Shown here: one piece after another, positions 1 through 11,375 of the stretch
How the letters are laid out: the number at the start of each line of letters is the position of its first letter
How positions within the stretch are numbered: the first letter of the stretch is position 1
Assembly (NCBI GenBank): GCA_020055645.1
Contig: JAECZT010000009.1
Span: forward strand, 62,001 to 126,000
Direction: 5' to 3'
Source: Tomocerus qinae
Taxonomy: Eukaryota; Arthropoda; Collembola; Entomobryomorpha; Tomoceridae
DNA length: 64,000 nucleotides
Notes under the pieces: generated by a model
The model's database searches: none
Seen by the model: only the letters and a program-made list of their open reading frames with translations
Told to the model about the DNA's origin: nothing
Position numbers and translations under genes: made by a program

Positions 1-1327
1 AAAAAATCTTTAAATAATAGAGCATGTTTGACAGGTAGAATATTTAATTTGCTACCCTGTAGCTAATTTATGCAGAATTGTGGTAATAAAAACCTGAAAA
101 TTTTGGTTACCAATACTACGAATATTTTTCTCAAAATTTGAGTTTGCAGATACCAGGTTGTTGTAAACGGGTCCTCAATGTAACTAGTTGTTGTGGCATC
201 ATGGGTCATATGTCAGATAGCAGAGGTCATATGAGTCATCAATCGCCATATTTTCATTTTGCCCCACTAAGTGGGGAACATTGTTTTAGAGCGGTTTGTA
301 TATAGTGGTATAGTAACATGTTGTCTTTTTCAATAATTTATTACTCAGTAACTAGTTGTTGTGGCATCACGAGTCATATGTCAGAAAATAGAGGTCATAT
401 GAGTCATCAATCTCCATATTTTCATTTAAGCTCCCCCTAAGTGGTGAACATTGTTTTAAAGCGGTTTGAATATAGTGGTATAGTTGCATATAGTATTTTT
501 CAATAATTTATTCCTCAGTAACGAGTTGTTGTGGCATAATATTATGTCATATGTCAGAAAGAAGAGGTCATATGAGTCATCAATTTCCATATTTTCATTT
601 TGTCCCCCCAAGTGGGGAACATTGTTTTAGAGCGGTTTGAATATAGTTGTATAGTTGCATATAGTATTTTTCAATAATTTATTCCTCAGTAACGAGTTGT
701 TGTGGCATAATGGGTCATATATCAGAAAGTAGAGGTCATAAGTGTCATCAATCCCCATATTTTCATTTTGTCTCCCCAAGTGGGGAACATTGTTTTAGAG
801 CGGTTTGAATATAGTTGTATAGTTGCATATAGTATTTTTCAATAATTTATTCCTCAGTAACGAGTTGTAGTGGCGTAATGGGTCATATATCAGAAAGTAG
901 AGGTCATATAGGTCATCAATCCATATGTTTTCATTTTGTCCCCCCAAGTGGGGAACATTGTTTTAAAACGGTTTGAATATAGTTGTATAGTTGTATATAG
1001 TATTTTTCAATAATTTATTCCTCAGTAACGAGTTGTTGTGGCATGATGGGTCATAAGTCAGAAAGTGGAGGTCATATGAGTAATCAAATCCCATATTTTC
1101 AATTAATCTCCCCAAGTAGGGAACATTGTTTTAGAGCGGTTTGAATATAGTTGTATAGTTGCATATAGTATTTTTCAATAATTTATTCCTCAGTAACGAG
1201 TTCTTGTGGCATGATGAGTCATATGTCAGAAAGTAGATGTTATATGAATCATCAATCCCCATATTTTCATTTTGTCCCCCTAAGTGTGGAACATTGTTTT
1301 AAAGCGGTTTGAATATAGTAGTATAAT
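1..1327 (+). repeat. ~168-bp satellite array (about 8 monomers, runs off left edge)
   Basis: Head-to-tail monomers are marked by the landmark TTGTTTTAGAGCGG or a variant at 281, 451, 622, 790, 959, 1126 and 1294, giving a spacing of 167-171 bp. Each monomer holds a CCCC...GGGG hairpin, the CTCAGTAACGAGTTGTTGTG block and two CATATG-containing motifs. This is the same family and orientation as the large array at 45.75-57.24 kb. The array ends abruptly at about 1327, where a copy of another repeat begins in mid-element. No gene lies in it. Confidence 0.95.
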
Positions 1328-2487
1328 TTCTATCCAGAAGTCAACATAAAGTGTGAACTATATATAAACTGAGACAATAATCGAAAAATCCACATCCTAG
1401 CCAATGTTTTTACCTTTCCGAAAATGTACTTCATTAGAAAATCGGAGTAAAACTCAGGAAGTTGAATCAAAAATAGCAAAGAGAGTTGCATGAAAAAGTT
1501 TGAAATGTAAACTACCCTATACTTGACCGGATTTGCAGGTCATGAATATCCGACAGATTGAAGCGATGAACTAACATGAGACAGAGCATTGAGCTTCTCT
1601 CTATGCCAACGCTGGTGTAGTCAATTTGCCCTGCGAATTTCCATTGTGTAATAAAATTACTTATATCACAGTACAGTAATTCGATCCCATGGTTACGGAT
1701 CACTGTTGCAAGAGATCTAGCAGTGCAATACGACAATACTCGAAATAACACTACATGAGTGCAAATGTGCACCAAGTGTTGTCATTGGCCAAGTCAGCCT
1801 TTTTCTGCAGCCTTTTTGATTGAAGTCTAGCTGGGTGCCAACCCGCGGCACATCCCTATGGGGAAATTAAAAAATGAAAAGTGGGTGGGGAAAGCTCGCC
1901 AATGACGTCATTGGCGAAGGCTTATTTACATAGAGATCCCCAAGTGGGGGGAATTAGGGATCGGCTGTAGTCATGTAAATTTTCCACACATTTTCAATTG
2001 TTCCGAACCCCCAATAAATCGAATAATACACCATTCCTTCTCAGTATATTATATTCTATTTTCCTTGGCTGGGTGCATTCAGTCCACGGACTGGGAGAAG
2101 CCCGTGGTCATGGATACAGCCACTGATCCCCTCGGTTTTATCTTATTCAAACTGGTGGCAGAAGGAGAGCAAAACAAAACACATCCTCTTATTGACTTCA
2201 CCAAAAGTGGTAGGAGCTACATTTATGAAGATTTTGCAGATTACTGTTGCTATTGGCTCCCTGTGTTAAATAGCTACATAACCCATTCAAATTATTATGG
2301 AACTTGGGTGTAAACGTAAACATTTTGTTATTTTGAGTATATTGCACTGCTGTCTTGTGTTTGCATCCTCAGTTAGTTTGTTGGTTAGTAGGGCTACGGG
2401 TTTCGGCTACTATTAAGAGCATATTTTTATTCGAATTTCGAAATATTTCAAAACTTCGAATTTCGAAATAATAAAGGAATAGCCACC
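1328..2487 (-). mobile_element. TTAA-type non-autonomous element, truncated copy C
   Basis: This stretch is the reverse complement of the element at 31734-33127, with the same blocks in reverse order. Its outer end is GCCACC followed by TTAA (2488-2491). The other end is missing and abuts the satellite at 1327. A short open frame at 2065-2313 recurs only as part of the repeat and shows no recognisable domain. Family assignment (piggyBac-like) rests only on the TTAA target site and the short GGTG terminal repeat seen in the complete copy. Confidence 0.7.
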
Positions 2488-2499
2488 TTAAGATCTGTA

Positions 2500-3190
2500 T
2501 TTTGGTGTGATATCGGTCCCAACTCTAATTTGGGATGCGTGCAAGGCGGGCTAAATTTCTATATATAGTGACGCTAAATGTATTGCTACAGAAATTAAGC
2601 CCACCTTGGATGCGTGGAAGAAAAAAGTTTGGGCTCATCCTATATACCGGACACCCGACGGCAACCCACCCGACACCCGATACCTTCCCACCAGACACCC
2701 GACGGCAACCCACCCGATCCAAAGTTCCTGCAGTATTAGCTAGTAGGCAATGTATTAGTGTATTAGGTTACCTCGTCAGGATGTTTGAAAAATGAAAATT
2801 CACTTTTTTCATTTGTGGATCTAAATTGGACGATTTAGATCCACAGCCAAATCTGTACTCAATGCTAAAGCTGTATGTACCCAATGGCAACCAACCTTTT
2901 AAGTCAAAACTGTGAGCGCAACGTAGATTTGGCTGTGGATCTAAATCGTCCAATTTAGATCCACAAATGAAAAAAGTGAATTTTCATTTTTCAAACATTC
3001 TGAAGAGGTAACCTGATACTCAAATCACTGTAACTACAGCAACTTTGCACCCGATCGATACCTTCCCACCCGACACCCGACCGAAAAAATCACCTTCCCA
3101 CCCGATACCCGATACCTAAATACCAGATACCCGATACCTAATTACCCAACACCCGAAACCAACCCACCCGATACCCGAACCCTAACTACC
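2500..3190. repeat. Imperfect CACCCGA/ACCCGATA short tandem repeats, split by a foldback element
   Basis: Short C-rich units such as ACCCGACGGCAACCC and ACCCGATACC recur at 2645-2720 and 3045-3185. At 2500-2640 there are two diverged fragments resembling the GATCCCAACTCTACTTTGGG part of the foldback arm found at 11.9 and 57.4 kb. The array is interrupted by the element at 2766-3013. No gene is supported. Confidence 0.55.
2766..3013. mobile_element. Foldback MITE (248 bp)
   Basis: The element is a near-perfect palindrome beginning GGTTACCTC and ending GAGGTAACC. The arms are about 90 bp each and contain a smaller internal hairpin around GGATCTAAATTGGACGATTT. It sits inside the C-rich tandem repeat. 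No clean target-site duplication is visible. Confidence 0.75.
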
Positions 3191-3303
3191 CCACAACAGA
3201 CAACCATCAGTTTTTCCAAAAATATTGTAATTTTATTATAACCAAATGTTGTAATGAACCAAACGGAGATTATAATAAGATTTCGGTTTAATAATAATCA
3301 AAT

Positions 3304-3403
3304 CCCAATGCCACATGTATTGAAAAGTATTAATAATCATATACCATTCGTTTTATTTTGCCAATAAAAGATGAAATCTAAACATTTGACATTTTAGTGA
3401 ACC
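3304..3403. repeat. Left copy of a 100-bp inverted repeat pair
   Basis: The block from CCCAATGCCACAT to TTTTAGTGAACC is repeated in inverted orientation at 5966-6065 with few mismatches. The two copies bracket a 2.56-kb interval that contains the small membrane-protein ORF and the hAT-like element. They may be ends of an old element; no target-site duplication was found. Confidence 0.7.
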
Positions 3404-4210
3404 CTCTTACTTCTTTGCAGTCTAGTTCAAATTTACATCATATATGCTGTTGGATTTTTCGTTTTGTTTTTTTATTGTTCTATTTAGCCACCTATTTTGG
3501 AATTTTAAAACATCTTTTTACTTTCCTATTTAGGAGTTTTAAAAACCTGCCTGTCCATACCTTGATAATAAGGGACGGATAAATTAAGACTTTTTCACTT
3601 TTACTCTTATTTTAAACAGAAACAGTAAAATTTAAAGTAAGTAGAGATTGGCATAAAATTCAACACAGAAATTTTCAATTTAAGAGAGAGTATTTTGAAT
3701 AAAATTAGTCCGCATCATCTCGAAAATGTATAGTTGGAGAGGTGTCGTTTAGAATGATTTCAACGAATAAAGATGTATGGTACCATGGATACTATCTTCT
3801 CAAACTGCCCCTTAATTGTACATTTGCAATGTCAAATTCTCGATAATTTTCAAGCAAATGGAAGAGTAATGGGATTGCAATTGCCAATGACGAAAGGATA
3901 GAAATGATAGTTGACTAAGCCTGTATGATATCTTCCAAAAGACATATTTTTAGGACACCCACATATTTAAAATTGTGAATTGCCCAGTTGCAAACTATTG
4001 CTTTCAGATTTTAGATATCGTAGTTTCGAATGTCTAAAGGAGAAATTATTTTCCCACATAAGATAATGTCTGTCAAATATGAATGTGAGTGAAATCTGAA
4101 GGGGGAAGTAGAGACTTGGCTATTTAAATAACTTTTGTATGCAATTGCAATATGTAATTCTATCTTCAGGTTACAAGAGGAATATTAGCAATTTTCAGGT
4201 TTTGCACAAA

Positions 4211-4675
4211 ATGAAGTTATTGGTTCTATTACTAATATCAACGTCAACCTTGGCACAGCTTTTTGGACCACCTACTCGGTATCCACTTAAAATCAAAAGA
4301 TTAAACACTACTGTCGTCACTACTACTACAATAACAACTACTAAAAACATTTTATTAACAACCGAGGCAGCTAATGGATATAAAATCATTAAGAAGACCG
4401 TGCAGCATTTGATTCCTTTCGTCAAACCTGATGTTGTTAAAGATATTAGAAATCTGAAAACCACAGATTTTGATTACAACTTCATTGCGGTTTTTCTTAC
4501 TTTGCTGTTAATATTGGGCATTTTGGCTACAGTTGCAGTGATTAAAAAAAGAAACGGCGTCATAATACAATGGTTTTCTACACAAATAATGTTGGGGAGA
4601 CTGCAGACTCAAGTTCTTTATTCGGTCAATGTGCAAGAAAGGTTTAGGTTATGTATGGTAAATTGTGGTCACTAA
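4211..4675 (+). CDS. Hypothetical small secreted/single-pass membrane protein
   Basis: The open frame from the ATG at 4211 gives 154 residues. Residues 1-16 are a typical signal peptide (MKLLVLLLISTSTLAQ). A threonine-rich stretch follows (TTTVVTTTT-like, about residues 35-55). A hydrophobic helix at about residues 95-118 (IAVFLTLLLILGILATVAVI) ends in KKR, as expected for a stop-transfer segment, so the predicted topology is type I with a short cytoplasmic tail. I chose this ATG because the signal peptide starts there and because an acceptor-like TTTTCAG lies 12 nt upstream. A TATTTAAATA box lies at about 4126. The frame ends at TAA 4673-4675; further exons cannot be excluded. I do not recognise the family. 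It lies inside a region bracketed by inverted repeats, so it could belong to a transposon. Confidence 0.45.
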   Translation: MKLLVLLLISTSTLAQLFGPPTRYPLKIKRLNTTVVTTTTITTTKNILLTTEAANGYKIIKKTVQHLIPFVKPDVVKDIRNLKTTDFDYNFIAVFLTLLLILGILATVAVIKKRNGVIIQWFSTQIMLGRLQTQVLYSVNVQERFRLCMVNCGH

Positions 4676-5153
4676 TACCGCTAATGGTGCTTAATAAGAA
4701 GGAAAACTAAAAACTAATTCTCACATCCTTTGCACTCCTTACTTTTTTTGATCGTTTAAAGCACCCCATATCAAATCAGTCCGTTTACCAAAATCATACG
4801 AACTTAGCAAAGACATCGCCATTAAACAATTGGCTGATTTTATCAAAATTGGAGTAATCCCCTAAAAATAAAAACATCGACCATCTGCGATTTTGGGGAA
4901 CATTGATAAATTTTAATAGTGGTAAGATACGGTTAGTCTCGGAAAACATTCTCAACAAGACTGTATATTCGCCATTTTTATACCTCTGGGGAAGGAGGTT
5001 GGTCACTCCCGGAGTTTGTAATTTATCAGTTAATTTTTTTCACCTATGGTGGACAAATCCTATTATTAGTCCTCCACTGATTTAATAGGATAAAGGACTC
5101 CTATTATTAACTATATGGTGATTCCAGGCAGGTGAATATAGAGGTGAAAAAAG

Positions 5154-5736
5154 CAGTGTACTAAATTTTCCACTTTTTAGGCTTTTTTACCATCACAGTG
5201 GTAAAAATGCACTTAATGGTATAAATGCATTTAATGGTAAAAATGGTAAATATTTGCGGTTGTTTAGACAGCTTAGTACAGATATTAGACTTCCTAAAAT
5301 ATATAGGTTTTAAAACTTTATTTTCTAAGAAACATTTCCAATTAGCCCCTTAATTATCAAATTAATCAGGTAAATATTACTAAAACCAAAATTACATTTG
5401 GTATCGTCGAATTAAAATTGATTTATAGGCGGAAATTTAATTGCAATTAATTTCTCAATCGGCAAGTAAGGGCTATTAATGCCCATATTGGTTGAATCGA
5501 ACTCTGATTAGTGAAAACTTATCAAATAGTAACAACAATCATCTGCTGCTAAGCTATTTCATACTTTGGCACCGAATTTTATTCAAAATCTAAACACGAA
5601 ATTTAAAGGAAACAATTTTTACCATTTTTTACCACTTTTACCCCTTAACACTACTTTTTAGGTGGTGGTATTTAACGTTAAATACCATTAAAAACCACTT
5701 ACCACTGGTAAGTGGTAAATGGTATTTTGTACACTG
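5154..5736. mobile_element. hAT-like non-autonomous element with 8-bp target-site duplication
   Basis: The element starts CAGTGTACTAAAT and ends ATTTTGTACACTG, giving a terminal inverted repeat of about 13 bp with the CAGTG start typical of hAT elements. It is flanked on both sides by the identical 8 bases GAAAAAAG (5146-5153 and 5737-5744). Inside, many GGTAAA/TTTACC motifs occur near both ends, resembling hAT subterminal transposase-binding repeats. At 583 bp it has no transposase frame, so it must be mobilised in trans. Confidence 0.88.
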
Positions 5737-5965
5737 GAAAAAAGTAAACCTTTAAATTGTCAACTCCCGGACTGACTAACCTCCTCTACCAGAGGTAGAG
5801 TTTCAGTAGAAACTTTGCTAGTCCGTGTTGGGCTTTGGTGGTGACAGCTACAGCTTATTAATCATTATTATAAAATGATGTTACATTGGTTTACAAATTG
5901 TGTGATTTTTAGTATGATTATAAAATGCACCACCCAGAGTAAATTCTTTAAATAAAAGAGCCATT

Positions 5966-6065
5966 GGTTCACTAAAATGTCAAATGTTTAGATTTCATCT
6001 TTTATTGGCAAAATAAAACGAATGGTATATGTTTAATAATACTTTTCAATAGATGTGGCATTGGG
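5966..6065. repeat. Right copy of the 100-bp inverted repeat pair
   Basis: This is the inverted partner of 3304-3403, running from GGTTCACTAAAATG to GGCATTGGG. It lies outside the hAT-like element. Confidence 0.7.
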
Positions 6066-6608
6066 TACAGTCAGCTAGCAAATACTGATGAAGAATCAGC
6101 CTCTCAAACAGTGTGATCTGATTGCTTATTTATATTTATAGAGATCAATTAGTAGTCTATTAATGTGTAAAAATATTTTCTAAAGTACAGTGGAATTTAA
6201 CTAGTTAGTTACATAGTTAATCCTAAATGCATTTACCTTCATGTGGTAATAAATTGGAATAAAGTAGTACCGATTGTTCACTTGTACCAGAGTCATAGTT
6301 AAATAATTGCATAATATTGTGTATATAAATAGCTCGATTCACCATTCTCAGAAATGTGTACATTGAAAGGGAAACTAGTAGGTAAACAGATCATTCAGAT
6401 GATTCATAATATGACTTGGTTGAGTTTTGCAACAATTTCATAAATTTTGAAAATGTGTCCCCATTTAGGTAACCTATAGAATTTTTGTCATAGAAATAAC
6501 CAATCAGATTGCAGGATTTCAAAAATTATCAACCAATCAGAATGCGTATCGCTATGCAACTTGGGGATAGGAAGTCAAAGGTTGAGAGGGGCTAACAGTA
6601 CTTTAGTA

Positions 6609-6746
6609 CAGGGCAGGACGTTGTGATGTGAGAGCCTCACATACGTTGTTTACACTTTAGCATAGGCCTACGGCGGACAGCTCTGACTTCGACAAAAATC
6701 AATTTTTTACTGTTTACATGACGATAATGGATCCTGTCTTGCCCTG
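6609..6746. mobile_element. Small inverted-repeat element with CAGGGCA ends
   Basis: The ends are CAGGGCAGGAC and GTCTTGCCCTG, an 11-bp terminal inverted repeat with one mismatch, over 138 bp. The CAGGG start recalls hAT ends, but the 8-bp flanks (CTTTAGTA and TACTTAGA) do not match, so the family is uncertain. The element lies upstream of the proline-rich coding exon. Confidence 0.45.
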
Positions 6747-6900
6747 TACTTAGATGTTGAGCTGTGGTAATAATAGCGAACAGGTTATTTACGATCATTA
6801 ATATCCAAGACTGTTGAATAAAACTTTAATTTGTTATTATAAAGTGGACCTCGACCTTCGTGCGATCATTCTTCCCCGTTATCCTTGTCAGCAACAGCCT

Positions 6901-7497
6901 ATGGCACCGCCACCTCCACCGCGTCCTATCCCTCCTCCCTCTCCTTATAGACCTCCATCTCCGAGACCAAACCCATTTCCTCCAATGCCAATGCCAAGGC
7001 CACCAGTGCGAGCCATTTTCGGGCCATTATTTCCATCTCACAATCAGCCACCTCCGATGAATGTGGATTTTGGAACAAGACGGGAAGGATTCTACCATCC
7101 GAATGGAGTGTACATTCAAGAAAATAATTTCTGTTCACCTCAGTACGTTCCGTACTCAATTCAAGGCTCGCTTCCGGTTCAGAATATGCCCCAGCACTAT
7201 CCTGTTCAGGGAATTCACCATCTTCATCAGGTTCAAGGCATGCACAATCGCCCCCTTCAAGTCATCCGAGCCCATCCGGTGCAAAGCATTCAGCAGCTTT
7301 CCACCCCGTGCAAAAATCAAACGAGATTCCCCCTTCCACCGATGCCAGGCACACACCCGGATAACAAAGTCGACAGATTGGAAGACAAAGTCAAGAAATC
7401 GGAAGACGAAGGCAAGAAATCGGAAGACGAAGGCAAGAAATCGGAAGACGAAGGCAAGCATTTGCATCATTCGGATTTTTATAAAGCCAGACAGTAG
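6901..7497 (+). CDS. Proline-rich hypothetical protein with C-terminal KSEDEGK repeats
   Basis: The frame from the ATG at 6901 gives 198 residues. Residues 1-45 are proline-rich (MAPPPPPRPIPPPSP). The middle is rich in Gln, His and Pro with repeated PVQ/VQG motifs. The tail has KVKKSEDEGK followed by two further KSEDEGK units, encoded by a 21-bp tandem repeat (7393-7458). Base composition is clearly more GC-rich than the flanks, which supports coding use. A strong acceptor-like tract ending TTGTCAG lies 9-10 nt before the ATG, so the frame may also continue from an upstream exon. The C-terminal tail is highly charged. I recognise no domain, and the low complexity makes homology calls unreliable. 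Antisense frames here are shadows. Confidence 0.5.
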   Translation: MAPPPPPRPIPPPSPYRPPSPRPNPFPPMPMPRPPVRAIFGPLFPSHNQPPPMNVDFGTRREGFYHPNGVYIQENNFCSPQYVPYSIQGSLPVQNMPQHYPVQGIHHLHQVQGMHNRPLQVIRAHPVQSIQQLSTPCKNQTRFPLPPMPGTHPDNKVDRLEDKVKKSEDEGKKSEDEGKKSEDEGKHLHHSDFYKARQ

Positions 7498-8390
7498 ATA
7501 TCAATGGAGAATTATTAGGGTACTTTATTAAATGTCAAATCAACGAAATGTACCTAGAATTATATATAGTAAAATTTATAGTAATCGAGTCAACATTAAA
7601 TTTAACTTTGCAGCTATAAATTACATCCAATAATTTACTTTTCCTTCTTCAAGCCATAATAAATTCCAATTTTATACCTTCCGACCGAACAAGACCACAT
7701 TTCTCCTTGTTCCTAACAAATTATAGACTTCTCATCTTTAACCTAACTCCAACAATCAAGAGAGCCAATATAATCTTGAAAAAACTCCTTAAAAGTATCC
7801 AAGCATCAATAGACGTTTCCCACAATTCCAGGATAACACAGGCAGGTACTGTAGTCATTTCAATACCTATTCATGTTAATTTAGTGACCGATCACCAATT
7901 GTGGGAAACCTCTATAAAACATGCCACAGATTCTACGTTGTTCAAAAACATTGCAAAGTGAATTTTGACGGTAGTACATCAATATTGTGAAATGACATTA
8001 TTTGTGTAATTTTCCCAAGTTTTTTGATCGTAAAACTTTTATCTTTAAACATCTCTTCGAAATGAGCTCTCCTCCTTCCAAGCAGTGAATTGAGTAAATA
8101 ATAATAGTGCCCAGGAAAATACTTTATGACATAATACAAAAAATAGAAATTGACATTTACCGTTGAATTTAATTGTACCCACTTAATATTAATTTCAGAT
8201 ATGAAAATGAAATGTAGGGCAAAAACCCCATAACCTGGTGGGAAGTGACCAAAATTGAATTTTCCTAGGGATCAATTGAAATTATACATCTATCATCTAT
8301 CTCATCCAGCTGTAATTAGACACCTATCTCAGTGGTTGTAGGTTAAAACATCGAAAGCCATTTGTTCGAATGACGTTTTATGGGCAAAAT
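7498..8390. other. No supported gene
   Basis: AT-rich sequence with short random frames only. I see no coding-like composition, no splice-linked exons and no clear repeat family. Confidence 0.5.
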
Positions 8391-8572
8391 AAGATAGAAT
8401 GCAAAAACAAAATATCGAATACCGAATACCAAATGATAGAATGCAAAAACAAATGTTCGAATACCGAATGCACAAAGATAGAATGCAAAAACAAATGTTC
8501 GAATACCGAATACAATGTTCGAATACCGAATACAATGTTCGAATACCGAATACAAATTGGTAGAAATAATAC
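8391..8572. repeat. Short tandem repeat of ATAGAATGCAAAAACAAATG / TTCGAATACCGAATAC units
   Basis: About three copies of a ~45-bp unit (ATAGAATGCAAAAACAAATG plus TTCGAATACCGAATAC) are followed by three 20-bp units (AATGTTCGAATACCGAATAC). Open frames on both strands here are a by-product of the repeat. Confidence 0.85.
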
Positions 8573-10250
8573 AATCTAGGCTATGTGGACTGGGAATGGT
8601 AGATGTTTATGGATAGAAAGATTAATCTGTCCACTGATGTTGCTGTGAATGTTCTTATAATTTAGATCCTCTTAAAATGGAAGTTTGTGTTATTATATTA
8701 GCCATAAAGTTTGGAAAATCGCAAAAAGGTAAAGATACATTAGCGCTGTGTAAATGTGGCCAGCTTGGGATACGGTAAAGCCAAAGAGGAAGCAATAGTT
8801 TTTGAAGGGGTATTATTTACGAGTAGGTCTACATTTCAAAGTGCATGTACGGCCATACAGTAATTTTAAAAAAAGTTATAGTAGTTACTAGTGAACCCAG
8901 CTAAGGGGGCAAATCTAGCACTCAAAAGAAATTCAGCAGGCCACCCATCACAGTAATAAAAACATCCCATTAGGTTATTATGTTGATTTTGTAAATACAA
9001 ATTATATTTTAATTAATATACTTTTATTTTCTACAGTGGCAAGACTGTATTGAGGGGGGCATAGGGAGCAGCCCCCCAAAATCCAAGAAAAGGGAAAAAT
9101 TTTTCTCAAAATACCAAAATATTTTGCTTTATGCTATTTTTGACTCATTTTAAACAAAATAAGCCAAATTTTTCGTGCTTTGCGCGAATATGCCAAATGC
9201 ATATAAGTGCATGACGTCATTGCCCCCTCCAAAATCGACTTCTAAATACGGTGCTGTACAGTGGTTGGAAAAATTAGCTGCAGCCCCAACTTTCTGATAA
9301 AAAGGAATTTCCTACATCCTACACCAAATTAATAACTGTAGTTCGTAGCATCAAATACAGGGAACAATGAAAAACTCTATTTTCGAAAAAACTCCCACAA
9401 ATTTACCAAAACGTTTCCCATTCAAAATCAAATAAATAAGATTCCCCGTGGGATTTTGGAAAACCGTACAAATCCCATGAGTACAAACTTACGAATAAAT
9501 ATTTTTATAGAATAAATCGTGGCTCTGGCTCCCAGTACTGTTATTTCATTCTACAAAAAGATGATCCAACTGGCCCAATGGAATCAATAGGGTAGTAAAA
9601 AGTATACCCATCTCTACTAAAAAAATTAAATAAGTTTGTCGATATAGCAGAACCAATTTGAATTAGAAGTTTTGAAATTCTATTTAATAAGGCACATTAC
9701 GATTATTACGAAATGTCCCCTTTCGCTAATCATTCACATTCCATCACCACTCACCATTCAACCTTCTTATGTAAATTTCTATTATTATTTTGATGTTATC
9801 ATAATTATATGAAACGACTCATTTCGGTGGTTCAGAGGAATTGGTCTGTTGGACTTGCGCATTTTGCTTTTAAGGAGCCTGCATATATTACGTGTGCAGT
9901 TAATGGGAGGAGGAGGAGGTATTCAAAAGTGTTGCAGTCAGCACTTGCGTTTCACATGGTGGGAGTGGGTTTTGCGTAACGTAATATATGCAAGCTTGCT
10001 TGGTTCTCCCTACCACACGTACATACATATATATATATATAGACAGGTAAATTTATTGCTTTATCAAGTCTGCGATTATATATAGAGATATTGAAAATTC
10101 CACATGTTGGGCTTTGACTTGAAGATATAAGTTCGTAATTTGTCTAGTACTAAACCTATTATTTGCCTTTGGCAAATAGGTCTAGTCAGTTTGCCTTTAA
10201 AAAATGGGGTCGGTTTTGCTCCTTCTCAAGGAGCAAATTATCCATGGTTA
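8573..10250. other. Intergenic stretch, no supported gene
   Basis: No convincing exon is visible. At 9045-9240 a fragment with AAAATCCAAGAAAAGGG and TTTGCGCGAATATGCC resembles, at low identity, the interior of the hAT-like element at 14811-15618. A short AT microsatellite lies at 10025-10042 and imperfect inverted repeats (CATATATTACGT) at about 9885 and 9980. Confidence 0.5.
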
Positions 10251-10253
10251 TTA

Positions 10254-10590
10254 TAAAAAATAATAAATCACAACAGATTATTTCATTTCAAAATTTTATA
10301 TGATTTTCATAAACATTCACAAGGGGAATATTTATTGCAACATTTGACTTCTGCATTGCGGTCGTTTGATATCAGTATATATTACATACCTTTTAGCATA
10401 TCATGTTACTACCACCATCCTAAGCTACTCTTATCATATCATATGATACTACTCCACTCTATCAATAATAAAATTTATAATCATGTTATTGGATTAACTT
10501 TCAAACTATGAAAACAATAATAATAGAATATATCATTTTAATTACTTGCTGTAAGGAGCAACTGTTGATACAACTACTATTATGTTGACA
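10254..10590. repeat. Degenerate arm of the long-TIR element family
   Basis: Blocks such as AAATTTTATATGATTTTCAT, GGGGAATATTTATT and TACTTGCTG...GAGCAACTG occur in the same order as in the terminal arms at 27630-28105 and 30125-30599, at lower identity. It looks like an old single-arm relic. Confidence 0.5.
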
Positions 10591-11109
10591 CACAAAATAG
10601 ACAGTAGACATATTGAAAGGCTTAATTTTCGGTTATACATCATCAATATTGCAAGTCACTGCATAAAGAATTTCCAAATACATTACATTTCCGAATAAAT
10701 TATGGAATTTATTTTATTTATTTACCTACAATATTTTCCATTGTGTAAGAAAAGTGTGTAATGTCGATGTTCTGTGTGTAAATGGAACGCAAAAAGTGCT
10801 GCCGCTGAGAGTCGAAGAGCAAAATGGAAAAACAGAGATAAATCCCTGTGTATGCAGCCGCAGCCATAGAGCCCAAGTTGTAAATGTAGGGAAACAATCA
10901 CAGTCTTATACTGACTTCCTCTCAAGCTCAATCAATTGCACTCTTTAGAACAACATTTCTATTTTGACAAACCGTGCTTTAATTAGGCTGTAATTGTCCG
11001 CCTTGGCATTTTGTACGTTCTGTAACTATAAAATGCAACACAATTAAGGAAATATTATATTATAAATGACAATGAAATCACATTGCCTCTGTGTTAATAG
11101 CTTGCAGAG

Positions 11110-11325
11110 CAAGCATGTAAAGTCCAATACTAGGCTTAACTCTAAACTTATGCGCTAGCAAGCTCGTAGCAGAATAGCCGCGTCCAGCCGGCAGCGAGAT
11201 CCTTGCCGTTTACGGTGAAGAAGTTGAACGGCAAACATCTCGCTGCCGGCTGGACGCGGCTATTCTGCTACGAGCTTGCTAGCGCATAAGTTTAGAGTTA
11301 ACTATTATTGGACTTTACATGCTTG
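11110..11325. mobile_element. Foldback element with 8-bp target-site duplication TTGCAGAG
   Basis: The arms, about 95 bp each, begin CAAGCATGTAAAGTCCAATA and end in the reverse complement. The loop holds GTTTACGGTGAAGAAG. TTGCAGAG is present on both sides (11102-11109 and 11326-11333). An 8-bp duplication with CA...TG ends fits a hAT-type MITE. The arms are GC-rich in the middle (GCGTCCAGCCGGCAGCGAG), unlike the surroundings. Confidence 0.85.
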
Positions 11326-11375
11326 TTGCAGAGTATCATAAGCCGTAAATTACGGCTGCAATGTGTCAGTAAAGA

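Noticed and set aside
2065-2313. 82-residue frame in the TTAA-type element
   Set aside because: The same block is broken in the other copies at 30.7 and 32.0 kb, and no domain is recognisable.
2640-3190. Telomere-type repeat
   Set aside because: ACCCGATA-like units are irregular and do not match TTAGG or TTAGGG; interrupted by a MITE.
7061-7531. Overlapping ORFs on both strands in the proline-rich region (e.g. 7156-7470 minus)
   Set aside because: Shadow frames; the minus frame is FVFRFLA repeats created by the 21-bp KSEDEGK repeat.
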